Below are positions 41,715 to 51,005 of a DNA stretch of 64,000 nt, one piece after another. The DNA is taken from contig NZ_AUDM01000006.1 of NCBI RefSeq assembly GCF_000425465.1, positions 123,463-187,462 on the forward strand, given 5' to 3'. Numbering within the stretch: the first letter of the stretch is position 1; each line of letters begins with the position of its first letter. The DNA is from Flavobacterium filum DSM 17961. Lineage in GTDB: Bacteria > Bacteroidota > Bacteroidia > Flavobacteriales > Flavobacteriaceae. A program made the position numbers and the translations under genes. The notes below the pieces were generated by a model. The model ran no database searches. It was not told where the DNA came from and saw only the letters and a list, made by a program, of their open reading frames with translations.

Positions 41715-42941
41715 ATGAAAGAATTACTCAAAAAATTTGAGAATAAAGAACCTGAAATAATTTTTAATTGGAAAGACCCTGAAACGGATGCAGAAGGATG
41801 GACAGTGATCAACTCACTTCGTGGGGGTGCAGCGGGAGGCGGAACCAGAATGCGAAAAGGCCTGGATATGAACGAAGTGTTATCGCTAGCCAAAACAATG
41901 GAAGTAAAATTTTCGGTATCAGGACCCGCCATTGGTGGTGCTAAATCCGGAATAAATTTTGATCCAAACGATCCTCGCAAAAAAGAAGTTTTGCAACGCT
42001 GGTACAAAGCTGTTTCTCCTTTATTAAAAAGTTATTACGGTACTGGAGGCGACTTGAATGTAGATGAAATCCATGAAGTAATTCCAATCACAGAAGAATG
42101 TGGGGTTTGGCATCCACAAGAAGGAGTTTTTAATGGTCATTTTAAACCCACAGAAGCAGACAAAATCAACCGAATTGGTCAACTTCGTCAAGGAGTAATC
42201 AAAGTAATTGAAAATCCTAAATTTTCGCCAGATGTAAACCGAAAATATACTGTTGCCGATATGATTACCGGTTTTGGTGTTGCCGAAGCCGTTCGCCATT
42301 ATTATGATATTTATGGCGGAAGTGTAGTTGGCAAAAAAGCTGTTGTACAAGGTTTTGGAAATGTTGGCTCAGCTGCTGCATTTTACTTAGCTGATATGGG
42401 TGCAAAAATTGTTGGAATCATCGACCGTGAAGGTGGAATTATCAATAAAGATGGTTTTACTTTTGATGAAATTAAACGATTATTTCTTAACAAAGACGGC
42501 AATAAACTGGTTGCCCCAAACATGATTCCATTTGAAAAAATCAATCAACAAATCTGGAACATTAATGCTGAAATTTTTGCTCCTTGTGCTGCTTCTCGAT
42601 TGGTTCAAAAAAGCCAAATTGATCAAATGATTGCTTCCGGATTAGAAGTGATTTCAAGCGGTGCCAATGTGCCTTTTGCTGATAAAGAAATATTCTTTGG
42701 CCCAATTATGGAAGAAACCGACTCTAAAGTAAGTTTAATTCCTGACTTTATTGCCAATTGCGGTATGGCACGTGTTTTTGCCTATTTTATGGAAAAGAAA
42801 GTTCAAATGACGGATGAAGCGATTTTTTTTGACACTTCAGAAACCATCAAAAAAGCAATTGAAAAAACGCATGCTTTACATTCATCCAAAACAAATATTA
42901 GTGCAACTGCATTTGAAATAGCCCTAAAACAATTAACTTAA
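41715..42941 (+). CDS. Glu/Leu/Phe/Val dehydrogenase family protein
   Basis: A 408-residue amino-acid dehydrogenase. The N-terminal half carries PAIGGAKSGINFDP near 73-86 with the catalytic Lys and a Gly-rich pocket. The Rossmann half has VVQGFGNVGSAAAFYLADMGAKIVGIIDREGG near 209-240. The C-terminal PDFIANCGMARVFAYFM near 341-357 completes the core. The specificity (Glu versus Leu/Val) cannot be fixed from the motifs I can read. It lies directly before nhaD with a 13-base gap. Confidence 0.9.
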   Translation: MKELLKKFENKEPEIIFNWKDPETDAEGWTVINSLRGGAAGGGTRMRKGLDMNEVLSLAKTMEVKFSVSGPAIGGAKSGINFDPNDPRKKEVLQRWYKAVSPLLKSYYGTGGDLNVDEIHEVIPITEECGVWHPQEGVFNGHFKPTEADKINRIGQLRQGVIKVIENPKFSPDVNRKYTVADMITGFGVAEAVRHYYDIYGGSVVGKKAVVQGFGNVGSAAAFYLADMGAKIVGIIDREGGIINKDGFTFDEIKRLFLNKDGNKLVAPNMIPFEKINQQIWNINAEIFAPCAASRLVQKSQIDQMIASGLEVISSGANVPFADKEIFFGPIMEETDSKVSLIPDFIANCGMARVFAYFMEKKVQMTDEAIFFDTSETIKKAIEKTHALHSSKTNISATAFEIALKQLT

Positions 42942-42954
42942 AAAATAGCTCAAA

Positions 42955-44331
42955 ATGGCTTTATTAATTATACTTTTATTTGTTATCGGATATATGTCGA
43001 TAACACTTGAACATCCTTTAAAATTGGATAAAACAGTCCCTGCTCTGTTAATGGCAGCTGTTATGTGGGCTTTTTTATCATTTGGTTTCAACAACGGATG
43101 GTTATCTGTAATAGATGCTCACGGACATGTTTTCAATATGAACGAGGGAAGCATTGAACACAATCATGAAGGCTTTCTAGAAAATTTGATGCATCATTTT
43201 GGTAAAACGGCTGAAATTTTGATTTTCTTAATTGGTGCAATGACAATAGTTGAAATTATTGATTTACACAGAGGTTTTGACGTCATTAAAAACAGAATAA
43301 AAACAACCAATAAAGTTCGTTTATTATGGACAATGGGAATTGTTGCTTTTATCCTTTCTGCTATTATTGACAACTTAACCGCAACTATTGTTCTTATCAC
43401 TTTACTCAGAAAATTAATTCCAAAGAGAGAATACAGAATTTGGTATGCTTCTCTAATTGTTATTGCCGCCAATGCCGGTGGAGCATGGTCTCCTATTGGT
43501 GACGTAACAACTACCATGTTATGGATTGCCAATAAAGTGACCGCCGTTGGATTGTCAGAATATGTAATTGTTCCTTCAATTGTATGTTTTGTTGTACCGT
43601 TTTTAATCGCTTCAAGATTAAAACCTTTTCAAGGATCAACTGAGCGTAAAGCGTTTGGCGTAAATGAAGAATCAGAGCGACTATTGAGTAGCAAAAAAAT
43701 GCTTTACATTGGTTTAGGAGCGATTGTTTTTGTTCCGGTCTTTAAAATGATTACCGGACTTCCACCTTATGTTGGAATGATGTTTAGTTTAGGTTTTGTA
43801 TGGTTAGCGTCAGAATATGTTACCCCATTCGACAATTTTAATAAAAATGACAAACATCTTTATTCAGGTCATAAAGCATTGACTAAAATTGAGTTTTCAA
43901 GTATTTTATTCTTCTTAGGAATTTTAATGGGGGTTGCAGCTCTAGAAAGTATGGTATTTGGCCAAATCAACGGAAATGATACAGGAACACTTCGCTATGC
44001 CGCAGAATCCTTGTCGAATGCTGTACCAAACATGGATATTGTTGTAATTTTACTTGGAATTTTATCTTCTGTAATTGACAACGTACCACTTGTTGCCGCC
44101 TCAATGGGAATGTTCACGTTTGAAGTTGATAATCCTATTTGGCATTTTATTGCTTATTCAGCAGGAACAGGTGGTAGCATGCTTATCATTGGCTCTGCAG
44201 CAGGTGTGGCGGCTATGGGAATGGAAAAAATAGATTTCATTTGGTACTTAAAAAGAATTACTTGGATTGCATTTGTTGGATTCTTAGCCGGTGCTCTTAC
44301 TTTTATGTTCATAGAACATTATGTTAGATAA
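42955..44331 (+). CDS. nhaD: Sodium:proton antiporter NhaD
   Basis: A 458-residue membrane protein of the ion transporter superfamily, type NhaD, with about 12 helices. It shows the typical FLIGAMTIVEIIDLHRGFDVI near 84-104, a DNLTATIVLITLLRKLIP stretch near 141-158 and ANAGGAWSPIGDVTTTMLWI near 172-191, and a second matching half (SSVIDNVPLVAASMGMF; GGSMLIIGSAAGVAAMGM). Exports Na+ in exchange for H+. It starts 13 bases after the dehydrogenase gene and probably shares its transcript. Confidence 0.93.
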   Translation: MALLIILLFVIGYMSITLEHPLKLDKTVPALLMAAVMWAFLSFGFNNGWLSVIDAHGHVFNMNEGSIEHNHEGFLENLMHHFGKTAEILIFLIGAMTIVEIIDLHRGFDVIKNRIKTTNKVRLLWTMGIVAFILSAIIDNLTATIVLITLLRKLIPKREYRIWYASLIVIAANAGGAWSPIGDVTTTMLWIANKVTAVGLSEYVIVPSIVCFVVPFLIASRLKPFQGSTERKAFGVNEESERLLSSKKMLYIGLGAIVFVPVFKMITGLPPYVGMMFSLGFVWLASEYVTPFDNFNKNDKHLYSGHKALTKIEFSSILFFLGILMGVAALESMVFGQINGNDTGTLRYAAESLSNAVPNMDIVVILLGILSSVIDNVPLVAASMGMFTFEVDNPIWHFIAYSAGTGGSMLIIGSAAGVAAMGMEKIDFIWYLKRITWIAFVGFLAGALTFMFIEHYVR

Positions 44332-44391
44332 ACAATTAATTTTAATACTTTAGCGTTATATACTTAAATCAATTAAAAAACGAAATCAATT

Positions 44392-45090
44392 ATGCAAATA
44401 GATAGTTTAGCTGGACAAGAAAACAATCCGTTTATTGAATCTAACCAACCCGTAGAAAAAACATTATCCATTTGGGAGTTAATCACTAGTGGTGGAATTG
44501 GCGGACAACTCATCATGATTACATTGGCTTTATTGTTGTTTTTTGCTTTATATCTTTATTTTGAAAGACTTATGGCTATAAATGCCGCTTCCAAAATTGA
44601 TATTAATTTTATGAATAACATTAAAATGAATATCCTTAACGGAAAACTAGATGCCGCCAAAATGCTATGTGCCCAAACCAATTCGCCTGTTGCTCGTTTA
44701 ACCGAAAAAGGAATTTCACGAATTGGAAAACCTTTAGAAGATATTAATACAGCTATTGAAAATGCAGGGAAACTTGAAATTTATAAATTAGAAAAAAACG
44801 TAAGTATGCTTGCTACTATTTCCGGAGCCGGACCAATGATTGGTTTCCTTGGAACCGTAATTGGTATGATTCTTGCCTTTCATAAAATGGCTAGCGGTGG
44901 CGGACAAATTGAAGTAGGTGCTTTAGCCGAAGGAATTTACACTGCCATGACCACAACAGTAGCAGGTTTAATAGTTGGTATTGTAGCATTTATCGGTTAC
45001 AATCACTTGGTGGTAAAAACAGACAAAGTAGTACACCAAATGGAAGCCAATGCAACTGATTTCCTTGACCTTTTAAACGAACCGTCTTAA
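44392..45090 (+). CDS. exbB: MotA/TolQ/ExbB proton channel protein
   Basis: A 232-residue inner-membrane stator subunit. The first helix lies near 36-58 and the two signature helices follow at about 140-165 (TISGAGPMIGFLGTVIGMILAF) and 188-210 (TAMTTTVAGLIVGIVAFIGY). It pairs with the downstream ExbD-like protein to use the proton gradient to drive TonB or a related transducer. The gap to exbD is 1 base. Confidence 0.92.
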   Translation: MQIDSLAGQENNPFIESNQPVEKTLSIWELITSGGIGGQLIMITLALLLFFALYLYFERLMAINAASKIDINFMNNIKMNILNGKLDAAKMLCAQTNSPVARLTEKGISRIGKPLEDINTAIENAGKLEIYKLEKNVSMLATISGAGPMIGFLGTVIGMILAFHKMASGGGQIEVGALAEGIYTAMTTTVAGLIVGIVAFIGYNHLVVKTDKVVHQMEANATDFLDLLNEPS

Positions 45091-45091
45091 T

Positions 45092-45484
45092 ATGAATATC
45101 AGAGGAAGAAACAAAGTATCACCCGAATTCAATATGTCGTCTATGACGGATATTGTGTTTTTGTTGTTAATTTTCTTCATGCTAACATCCACCATGGTAA
45201 CCACTAACGCATTGGATTTAGTATTGCCAAAAGCAAAAGGAAAAACAGATAGTAATAAAAACATTTCGGTAAGCATTAATAAAGATTTAGAATTTTTTAT
45301 TGACAAAGACAAAGTACAAGAAGCCGATTTAGAAGCCAAATTACTAGCTTTGTTTTCGAATAAAGAAGATAAAGCTCTAATCTTAAGAGCCGAAGAAGGT
45401 GTGCCAATTGAAAAAGCAGTCAATGTGTTAGACATCGCCAACCGCAACCAGATTAAAGTGGTATTGGCAGTTCGACCAAAATAA
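45092..45484 (+). CDS. exbD: ExbD/TolR family biopolymer transport protein
   Basis: A 130-residue protein with one N-terminal helix that carries the conserved proton-path Asp (MTDIVFLLLIFFMLTS near 15-30) and a periplasmic domain ending in KVVLAVRPK. It is the partner of the preceding ExbB-like protein. The next gene, tonB, is separated from it by a dispersed repeat. Confidence 0.93.
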   Translation: MNIRGRNKVSPEFNMSSMTDIVFLLLIFFMLTSTMVTTNALDLVLPKAKGKTDSNKNISVSINKDLEFFIDKDKVQEADLEAKLLALFSNKEDKALILRAEEGVPIEKAVNVLDIANRNQIKVVLAVRPK

Positions 45485-45488
45485 TAAG

Positions 45489-45632
45489 AAGCTAATCCTG
45501 CTTTTCGCTACAAGCTTTGGCTCAAAAACCTTTTTTTCTAAGGTCCGGCAGGAGCTTCCTTTGGTCGCTCTGCCAAACCAAGAAAAAATAGGTTTTTTTT
45601 CACCAAAGGCTTTCCGCTACAATCAGGGCTAA
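45489..45632 (+). repeat. Dispersed intergenic element, copy C (long form), between exbD and tonB
   Basis: Starts GAAGCTAATCCTGCTTTTCG and ends GGCTTTCCGCTACAATCAGG plus GCTA. The middle folds as a long hairpin: CTTTGG (45515-45520) with CCAAAG (45603-45608), AAAAACC with GGTTTTT, and GGCAGGAGC with GCTCTGCC at the tip. It shares the loop motif GGTCGCT-TGCC with copy B. Confidence 0.88.
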
Positions 45633-45643
45633 AACGAGAAACT

Positions 45644-46480
45644 ATGAAATATTTAGAAACCGAATACGAAAAAAAATCATTTGCCATTACTACAACAATT
45701 ATGGCAGTGTTGCTTTTATTAGTTATTTTTCTCGGATTAACCTACATGGATCCGCCGCCGGAAAATGGAATCGCTATTAACTTTGGTAATACCGACGCCG
45801 GTTCAGGAAACACCAACACAACAGAACCGGTAAAAACAGAACCTAGAGAGGTAACCGAACAACCGGTAGAAGAAGCAACTTCTGAACCTACCACTCCTAG
45901 TAAAGCCTCAGAAAATGTAATTACTGCCGATAATGAAGCAACCATTGCCTTAAAAAAACAGAAAGAAGAAGCAAAAGCTAAAGCTAATGCCGAAGCAATA
46001 GCAAAAGCAGCCGAACAGAAAAAAAAGAAAGAAGAAGCAGATAAAAAAGCAAAATTAGATGCTCTAATTGGTGGCGTAAAAAAATCTGATGGTAAAACTA
46101 GCGAAGGAGACGGAACATCAAATAATCCGGGTAATCAAGGAAAAATTGATGGAAGCATCTATTCCAACAGTTACTACGGTAGTGGTAAAGGAACTGGAAC
46201 AGGCAACGGAGCATGGGGCTTAAACGGAAGACGACTTTCCAGTCCGGGTGCCGTAAAAGCCGAATGTAACGACGAAGGAACTGTTGTGGTTGAAGTAAAA
46301 GTAAGCAAAAGCGGTACCGTTACCAATGCCAAATTTAGCCCAAGCGGTTCTAATACAACAAGTCGTTGCTTGCAAGATGCTGCTATAAAATCAGCATATA
46401 AATACCGTTGGAATGATGACGACAAAGCACCAGACGGACAAATTGGGTTTATTGTGTTTAATTTTAGAAACGGAGAATAA
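45644..46480 (+). CDS. TonB-like energy transducer
   Basis: A 278-residue protein. One membrane helix lies near 14-34, then a Glu/Pro/Thr-rich and Lys/Ala-rich periplasmic stretch with a coiled region (about 95-140, EEAKAKANAEAIAKAAEQKKKKEEADKKAKLDAL). A Gly/Ser linker follows, then a C-terminal TonB domain (about 200-278, VVVEVKVSKSGTVTNAKFSPSGS to GQIGFIVFNFR). It transfers energy from ExbBD to outer-membrane receptors such as SusC-type transporters. It is downstream of exbBD but separated by a 144-base repeat, so it may depend on read-through. Confidence 0.92.
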   Translation: MKYLETEYEKKSFAITTTIMAVLLLLVIFLGLTYMDPPPENGIAINFGNTDAGSGNTNTTEPVKTEPREVTEQPVEEATSEPTTPSKASENVITADNEATIALKKQKEEAKAKANAEAIAKAAEQKKKKEEADKKAKLDALIGGVKKSDGKTSEGDGTSNNPGNQGKIDGSIYSNSYYGSGKGTGTGNGAWGLNGRRLSSPGAVKAECNDEGTVVVEVKVSKSGTVTNAKFSPSGSNTTSRCLQDAAIKSAYKYRWNDDDKAPDGQIGFIVFNFRNGE

Positions 46481-46503
46481 CAAATTAAAAATTTATATAT
46501 TTT

Positions 46504-46531
46504 AACCTCACTTTTTGTGGGGTTTATTTTT
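46504..46531 (+). terminator. Intrinsic terminator of the ExbBD-TonB group
   Basis: Stem AACCTCAC / GTGGGGTT (46504-46524) with a following T-run. It ends just before the folC ATG at 46538, which shows that the longer in-frame start at 46517 is not real. Confidence 0.75.
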
Positions 46532-46537
46532 TTACTC

Positions 46538-47758
46538 ATGAATTATCAAGAAACTGTCAATTGGCTATTTAATCAGCTCCCAATGTATCAAACGCAAGGA
46601 GCATCGGCATATAAACCAAACCTTGACAACACAATTTTGTTGGCCAACTATCTCAACAATCCGGAGAAAAAATTGAAAACCATTCACGTTGCCGGAACAA
46701 ACGGAAAAGGTTCAACCTCTTCCCTATTAGCATCGGTTTTACAAGAAGCAGGATATAAAGTGGGATTATATACTTCCCCACATCTAAAAGATTATAGAGA
46801 ACGTATAAAAATCAATGGAAAAGAAATTACAGAAGAATTTGTAATCAACTTTGTTTCGCAACACAAAACCTTTTTTGAAAGCCATCAACTTAGTTTCTTT
46901 GAAATGACAGTTGGTTTAGCATTTGAATATTTTGTGCAAGAAAAAGTAGATATTGCAATCATCGAAGTTGGTATGGGCGGCCGATTAGATTCAACCAATA
47001 TCATTACACCTTTAATTTCGGTCATTACAAATATCGGTCTAGATCATACACAATTTCTCGGAAATACATTAGAAGCAATTGCATATGAAAAAGCGGGAAT
47101 TATCAAACCTAATATTCCGGTGGTATTAGGTGAATTTACAAGTGAAACAAAACCAGTTTTTATCAAAAAAGCAATTGAAACCAATTCAGAAAAGTATTTT
47201 GCTTCCGATTTGATTGAAGAAATATATCCCTCCGCCTTATTGGGAGATTATCAAATTCAAAATAGAAAAACAGTGATGCAAACGATTCGTATTTTGCAAC
47301 AACAAAATGAATATATCATTACAGAAGAAAACATTAAAAACGGATTTTTGAATGTCATCCAAAACACCGGTTTAGCTGGTAGATGGCAACAATTAGGAGA
47401 AAATCCAACAATAATTTGTGATACCGCTCATAACAAACATGGTTTATCAATAGTCCTCAAACAACTCAAAAAACAAAAATTTAAAAATCTTCATATCGTT
47501 TTAGGCGTCGTAAACGATAAAGATTTGGATGAAATTTTACCTTTATTTCCAAAAAATGCAGTGTATTATTTTTGCAGTCCAAAAAATTTACGAGGATTAC
47601 ATCCTGAAATTCTTAAAGAAAATGCTGTTAAATTTGGACTTAAAGGGAAAGTATACAATTCTGTTTCAGAAGCTTATAAGAAGGCTAAAGAAAAATCTAC
47701 CGCAAATGACTTTATTTACGTTGGAGGAAGCACTTTTGTTATAGCAGAAATTTTATAA
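46538..47758 (+). CDS. folC: Folylpolyglutamate synthase / dihydrofolate synthase
   Basis: Mur-ligase-type enzyme that adds glutamate to folates. The 406-residue protein has the P-loop HVAGTNGKGST near 50-60, the YTSPHLKDYRERI region near 80-92, and EVGMGGRLDSTN near 144-155. C-terminal FYLDTAHN-type residues appear as CDTAHNKHG near 287-295. Starting at 46538 puts translation after the terminator and gives the family length. Confidence 0.93.
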   Translation: MNYQETVNWLFNQLPMYQTQGASAYKPNLDNTILLANYLNNPEKKLKTIHVAGTNGKGSTSSLLASVLQEAGYKVGLYTSPHLKDYRERIKINGKEITEEFVINFVSQHKTFFESHQLSFFEMTVGLAFEYFVQEKVDIAIIEVGMGGRLDSTNIITPLISVITNIGLDHTQFLGNTLEAIAYEKAGIIKPNIPVVLGEFTSETKPVFIKKAIETNSEKYFASDLIEEIYPSALLGDYQIQNRKTVMQTIRILQQQNEYIITEENIKNGFLNVIQNTGLAGRWQQLGENPTIICDTAHNKHGLSIVLKQLKKQKFKNLHIVLGVVNDKDLDEILPLFPKNAVYYFCSPKNLRGLHPEILKENAVKFGLKGKVYNSVSEAYKKAKEKSTANDFIYVGGSTFVIAEIL

Positions 47759-47776
47759 TTTTTTTTTGTTTTTTAT

Positions 47777-47806
47777 TTGCAGTTACCAAAAACTGTGCTA
47801 TATTTG
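47777..47806 (+). promoter_or_regulatory. Promoter of tRNA-Val
   Basis: TTG at 47777-47779, a 19-base spacer and TATATTTG at 47799-47806: a full match to the Bacteroidota promoter. Confidence 0.75.
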
Positions 47807-47828
47807 CACTCGCAATCAAGCACTAATC

Positions 47829-47903
47829 GGGCGATTAGCTCAGCTGGTTCAGAGCACCTCGTTTACACCGAGGGGGTCGGGGGTTCGAACCCCTCATCGC
47901 CCA
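47829..47903 (+). tRNA. tRNA-Val (anticodon TAC)
   Basis: Acceptor GGGCGAT pairs with ATCGCCC. The anticodon stem is CCTCG/CGAGG with loop TTTACAC (anticodon TAC, reads GTN), and the T arm is GGGGGTTCGAACCCC-type. The 3' CCA is not encoded: the discriminator A is followed by CAA. Length 75 bases. Confidence 0.96.
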
Positions 47904-47904
47904 C

Positions 47905-47938
47905 AAAAAACTCCTTAAGCAATTAAGGAGTTTTTTTA
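47905..47938. terminator. Bidirectional terminator between tRNA-Val and murF
   Basis: AACTCCTTAA - GCAA - TTAAGGAGTT, extended to a 14-bp perfect stem with A and T runs on its two sides; it lies between the tRNA and the convergent murF. Confidence 0.88.
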
Positions 47939-47949
47939 TATCATTTTCT

Positions 47950-49233
47950 TTAGAAAAATTCCAAAGTGCGTTCAAGTGCCATTCCACGAGAGCCTTTTAT
48001 TAAAATCAAACTATTATTAATCTTTTCCATTTTTATATAGATTGAGAAGGCTTCAAATGACTCAAAAAAATGTAAATAATTATGACTAACTCTCGTTTTA
48101 TAAAATTCTTTGCCTATTAAAAAACAATTAAAATTTACTTCGCTTTGAAGTTTTTCAACGATATGTTGATGTTCTAAAAAACTTTCTTCCCCTAACTCAA
48201 ACATATCGCCTAAAATGGCTACTTTATTAACATCATTAAGCTGGATAAAGTTCAGAAGTGCTACCTCCATACTACTTGGGTTAGCATTATATGCATCTAA
48301 AATAATTTTATTTGAACCTTTGTGTAAAATTTGTGAGCGATTGTTGTCAGGATGATACATTTCGATAGCAGACTTTATATCTGTAACATCGACATTAAAA
48401 TATTTACCAGCTGTAATCGCAGCAATTATATTTGTTGCATTATATAGGCCAATCAAATTGGATTGTATGACTGTATTTTCAAAAACTACTTTAACAAAAG
48501 GATTAGCCTCAATACATTCAACTTTAACAAAACTATTTGAATCGGTTGTGCCAAAAGTAATTTGATTCATCGATGAAGTTTTACTTACTTGGATAGCATC
48601 ATCAAAATTCACAAAAACCTTTTTATTAAATGAAGATAAATAATCATACATTTCAGATTTTCCTTTTATCACACCTTCTACTCCGCCAAAACCTTCTAAA
48701 TGTGCTTTTCCAAAATTGGTGATATAACCAAAGTCAGGTTGTGCTATTTCACACAAAAAAGCAATTTCTTTTTGATGATTAGCACCCATTTCTACAATCC
48801 CAATTTCAGTATCTTTAGTAAAAGAAAGTAATGTTAACGGAACACCGATATGGTTATTCAAATTACCTAAAGTCGCTTTTGTTCTATATTTTTTTGAAAG
48901 CACAATTTGAAAGAGTTCTTTTGTAGTAGTTTTTCCATTACTCCCTGTCAGAGCTATGATTGGCAACCCAAGATAATTTCTATGGAATTTTGCAAGCTCT
49001 TGCAAGGTTGACAAAGTATTTTCAACCAATATTGTTCTTTTGTCAATATAATAATCTTTATTGTCTATTAAAACATAAGAAGCTCCCTTTTCTAAGGCTT
49101 CACTTGCAAAAGAATTTGCATCGAAATTTGACCCTTTAAAAGCAACAAACATGGAATTAGTTCCAATCTTTCTGGTATCTATTGAAACGCTTGAACACGT
49201 TAAAAAACAAGCATGAATTTGTGATATATCCAT
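47950..49233 (-). CDS. murF: UDP-N-acetylmuramoyl-tripeptide--D-alanyl-D-alanine ligase
   Basis: Last cytoplasmic ligase of peptidoglycan precursor synthesis; adds D-Ala-D-Ala to the UDP-MurNAc tripeptide. The 427-residue protein has the Mur P-loop TGSNGKTTTKE near 96-106, EMGANHQKEI near 145-154, GLYNATNIIAAITAG near 250-264, and LDAYNANPSSM near 302-312. It starts 13 bases after a hairpin that ends gldJ transcription; any read-through would place it downstream of gldJ. Confidence 0.95.
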   Translation of the reverse strand: MDISQIHACFLTCSSVSIDTRKIGTNSMFVAFKGSNFDANSFASEALEKGASYVLIDNKDYYIDKRTILVENTLSTLQELAKFHRNYLGLPIIALTGSNGKTTTKELFQIVLSKKYRTKATLGNLNNHIGVPLTLLSFTKDTEIGIVEMGANHQKEIAFLCEIAQPDFGYITNFGKAHLEGFGGVEGVIKGKSEMYDYLSSFNKKVFVNFDDAIQVSKTSSMNQITFGTTDSNSFVKVECIEANPFVKVVFENTVIQSNLIGLYNATNIIAAITAGKYFNVDVTDIKSAIEMYHPDNNRSQILHKGSNKIILDAYNANPSSMEVALLNFIQLNDVNKVAILGDMFELGEESFLEHQHIVEKLQSEVNFNCFLIGKEFYKTRVSHNYLHFFESFEAFSIYIKMEKINNSLILIKGSRGMALERTLEFF

Positions 49234-49245
49234 AACAATAAAAAA

Positions 49246-49272
49246 ATAAAGCCCTAAAATAGGGCTTTATCA
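49246..49272 (-). terminator. Hairpin between gldJ and murF
   Basis: ATAAAGCCCT (49246-49255), loop AAAAT, AGGGCTTTAT (49261-49270). On the minus strand it is followed by a T-run, the form of an intrinsic terminator, 20 bases past the gldJ stop and right in front of murF. Confidence 0.8.
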
Positions 49273-49289
49273 TGTATTACAAAAATTTA

Positions 49290-51005
49290 TTATCTAGAAG
49301 CTTTAGGTTTTCCTTTAGCTGTCTTTTTATTTGATTTTGGTCCAACTTTAGACATTGCACATCTGAATCCGATATCATCAGTAGCCATATCTTGTGGGAA
49401 GAATCTTCTTTGAGCTGGATCTAACCAATAAGCTCTGTCTCTCCATGAACCTCCTTTGTAAACTCTAACATCATCATTGATTAAAGTAGTTCTTTTAGAA
49501 GACTTATCATACTTTCTATTTAAACCGCCAGTAGTGGTATCTGCTGAAACTTCATGCTTTGGAGAATCATACATACGTTTCTTTTCGTTAGTTGAAGGAT
49601 CTCCTTCTTCTTCAGACCCAAATTTGTAATAACGAATAGATTGTTTATCACCATCTCTATAGTTTCTATTATCACTCTTATCAAAGTTTTGACGTAAATA
49701 CGTTTCTTTCTCATCTACAGGTACTTGAGCAATTTGTCCAGGAAAATTTCTTGCTATGATTTTACCGTTTGCAAGCGTGTCATATTTAATATTTTCACTA
49801 GTTACAATTTCTACTTTACCATCCTCACCAATTTTGTTTTTCATATAAACGTTACCACGATAATAGTTGAAATCGTTCGCTTCATCATCAACAATTGGTC
49901 TATAAACGTCTGCTACCCACTCACTAACATTACCTGCCATATCATACAAACCAAAATCGTTTGGAGGATAAGATTTAACCACTTGAGTAATATCAGCACC
50001 ATCATCTGACCAACCTGGTACTCCACCGTAATCTCCTTTACCTTGTTTAAAGTTAGCCAATTGATCACCTCTAACAGATCTTTTTCCTGAACGAGTATGA
50101 TTTCCAGACCAAGGATATTTTTTCTTTCCTTTATAAAGATTGTACTCTCTGTTTCCAACATTCGCTACAGCAGCATATTCCCACTCCGCTTCGGTTGGTA
50201 AACGATACTCCGGTTGAATTAAACCAGAACTTCTTTGAGCATAAACATTCTTAGGCTCAACGGTTTCGCCACCTCTATTTGTTGAAGCTTTAGCTCTTCC
50301 GCCTTTTCCTTTTAGAACAATTTCTTCATCGCCACCAAAAGCTTGAGATGGGGTATTAATGTATGTTTCTGTACTAAAAGATTTTTCAGCTGTAGCATCC
50401 ATTAATTTAGAATCTTTTTTTAGATATTTATTTTTCTCTAAAATATCTTCATTAACACGGTCGGTTCTCCATTTACAAAATTCTACCGCTTGAATCCAGT
50501 TTACTCCTACTACAGGATAATCTTTATAAGCCGGATGTCTTAAATAGTTATTTGTCATGGTTTCATTGTATCCTAATCTATTTCTCCATACTAAAGTATC
50601 CGGTAAAGCACCATTGTATATGTTAGTATAGTTTTCTTGATTTGGATCAAAAATTCTTTTTAACCAATCTAAGTATTCAAGATACATTAGATTCGTTACT
50701 TCACTTTCATCCATAAAGAAAGATTGAACATGTTGTTGATTTGGAGAATTGTTCCAATCATGCATAACATCGTCTTGAACTTTACCCATAGTAAAGGTTC
50801 CACCTTCGATTTCAATCAATCCGGGTGCCGCTGCTTGCTTCTTAAAATTGGAAGCATATTGGAAACCACCTTTTTTGTCGTTGATTTTCCAACCGGTTGC
50901 AGTTGAGGAGTTTTTGGAGCTTGACTTTTTACTACAACTAGCAAAACCAAACATAACTACTATCATTAGTAGCAGTTTTAAAGTCATAATTTTGTTTACT
51001 TTCAT
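49290..51005 (-). CDS. gldJ: Gliding motility lipoprotein GldJ
   Basis: A 571-residue lipoprotein. The signal peptide ends at Cys24 (FGFASC). It has a formylglycine-generating-enzyme/SUMF1-like fold shared with GldK: IEIEGGTFTMG near 64-74, DESEVTNLMYLEYLDWLKRIF near 98-118, YRLPTEAEWEYAA near 266-278, DMAGNVSEWVADVYRP near 356-371 and VYKGGSWRDRAYW near 526-538. The long internal insertions are typical of GldJ. In F. johnsoniae GldJ is needed for gliding and stabilises GldK; the gene also neighbours porU there, to my knowledge. No sulfatase-modifying activity is expected. Confidence 0.93.
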   Translation of the reverse strand: MKVNKIMTLKLLLMIVVMFGFASCSKKSSSKNSSTATGWKINDKKGGFQYASNFKKQAAAPGLIEIEGGTFTMGKVQDDVMHDWNNSPNQQHVQSFFMDESEVTNLMYLEYLDWLKRIFDPNQENYTNIYNGALPDTLVWRNRLGYNETMTNNYLRHPAYKDYPVVGVNWIQAVEFCKWRTDRVNEDILEKNKYLKKDSKLMDATAEKSFSTETYINTPSQAFGGDEEIVLKGKGGRAKASTNRGGETVEPKNVYAQRSSGLIQPEYRLPTEAEWEYAAVANVGNREYNLYKGKKKYPWSGNHTRSGKRSVRGDQLANFKQGKGDYGGVPGWSDDGADITQVVKSYPPNDFGLYDMAGNVSEWVADVYRPIVDDEANDFNYYRGNVYMKNKIGEDGKVEIVTSENIKYDTLANGKIIARNFPGQIAQVPVDEKETYLRQNFDKSDNRNYRDGDKQSIRYYKFGSEEEGDPSTNEKKRMYDSPKHEVSADTTTGGLNRKYDKSSKRTTLINDDVRVYKGGSWRDRAYWLDPAQRRFFPQDMATDDIGFRCAMSKVGPKSNKKTAKGKPKASR

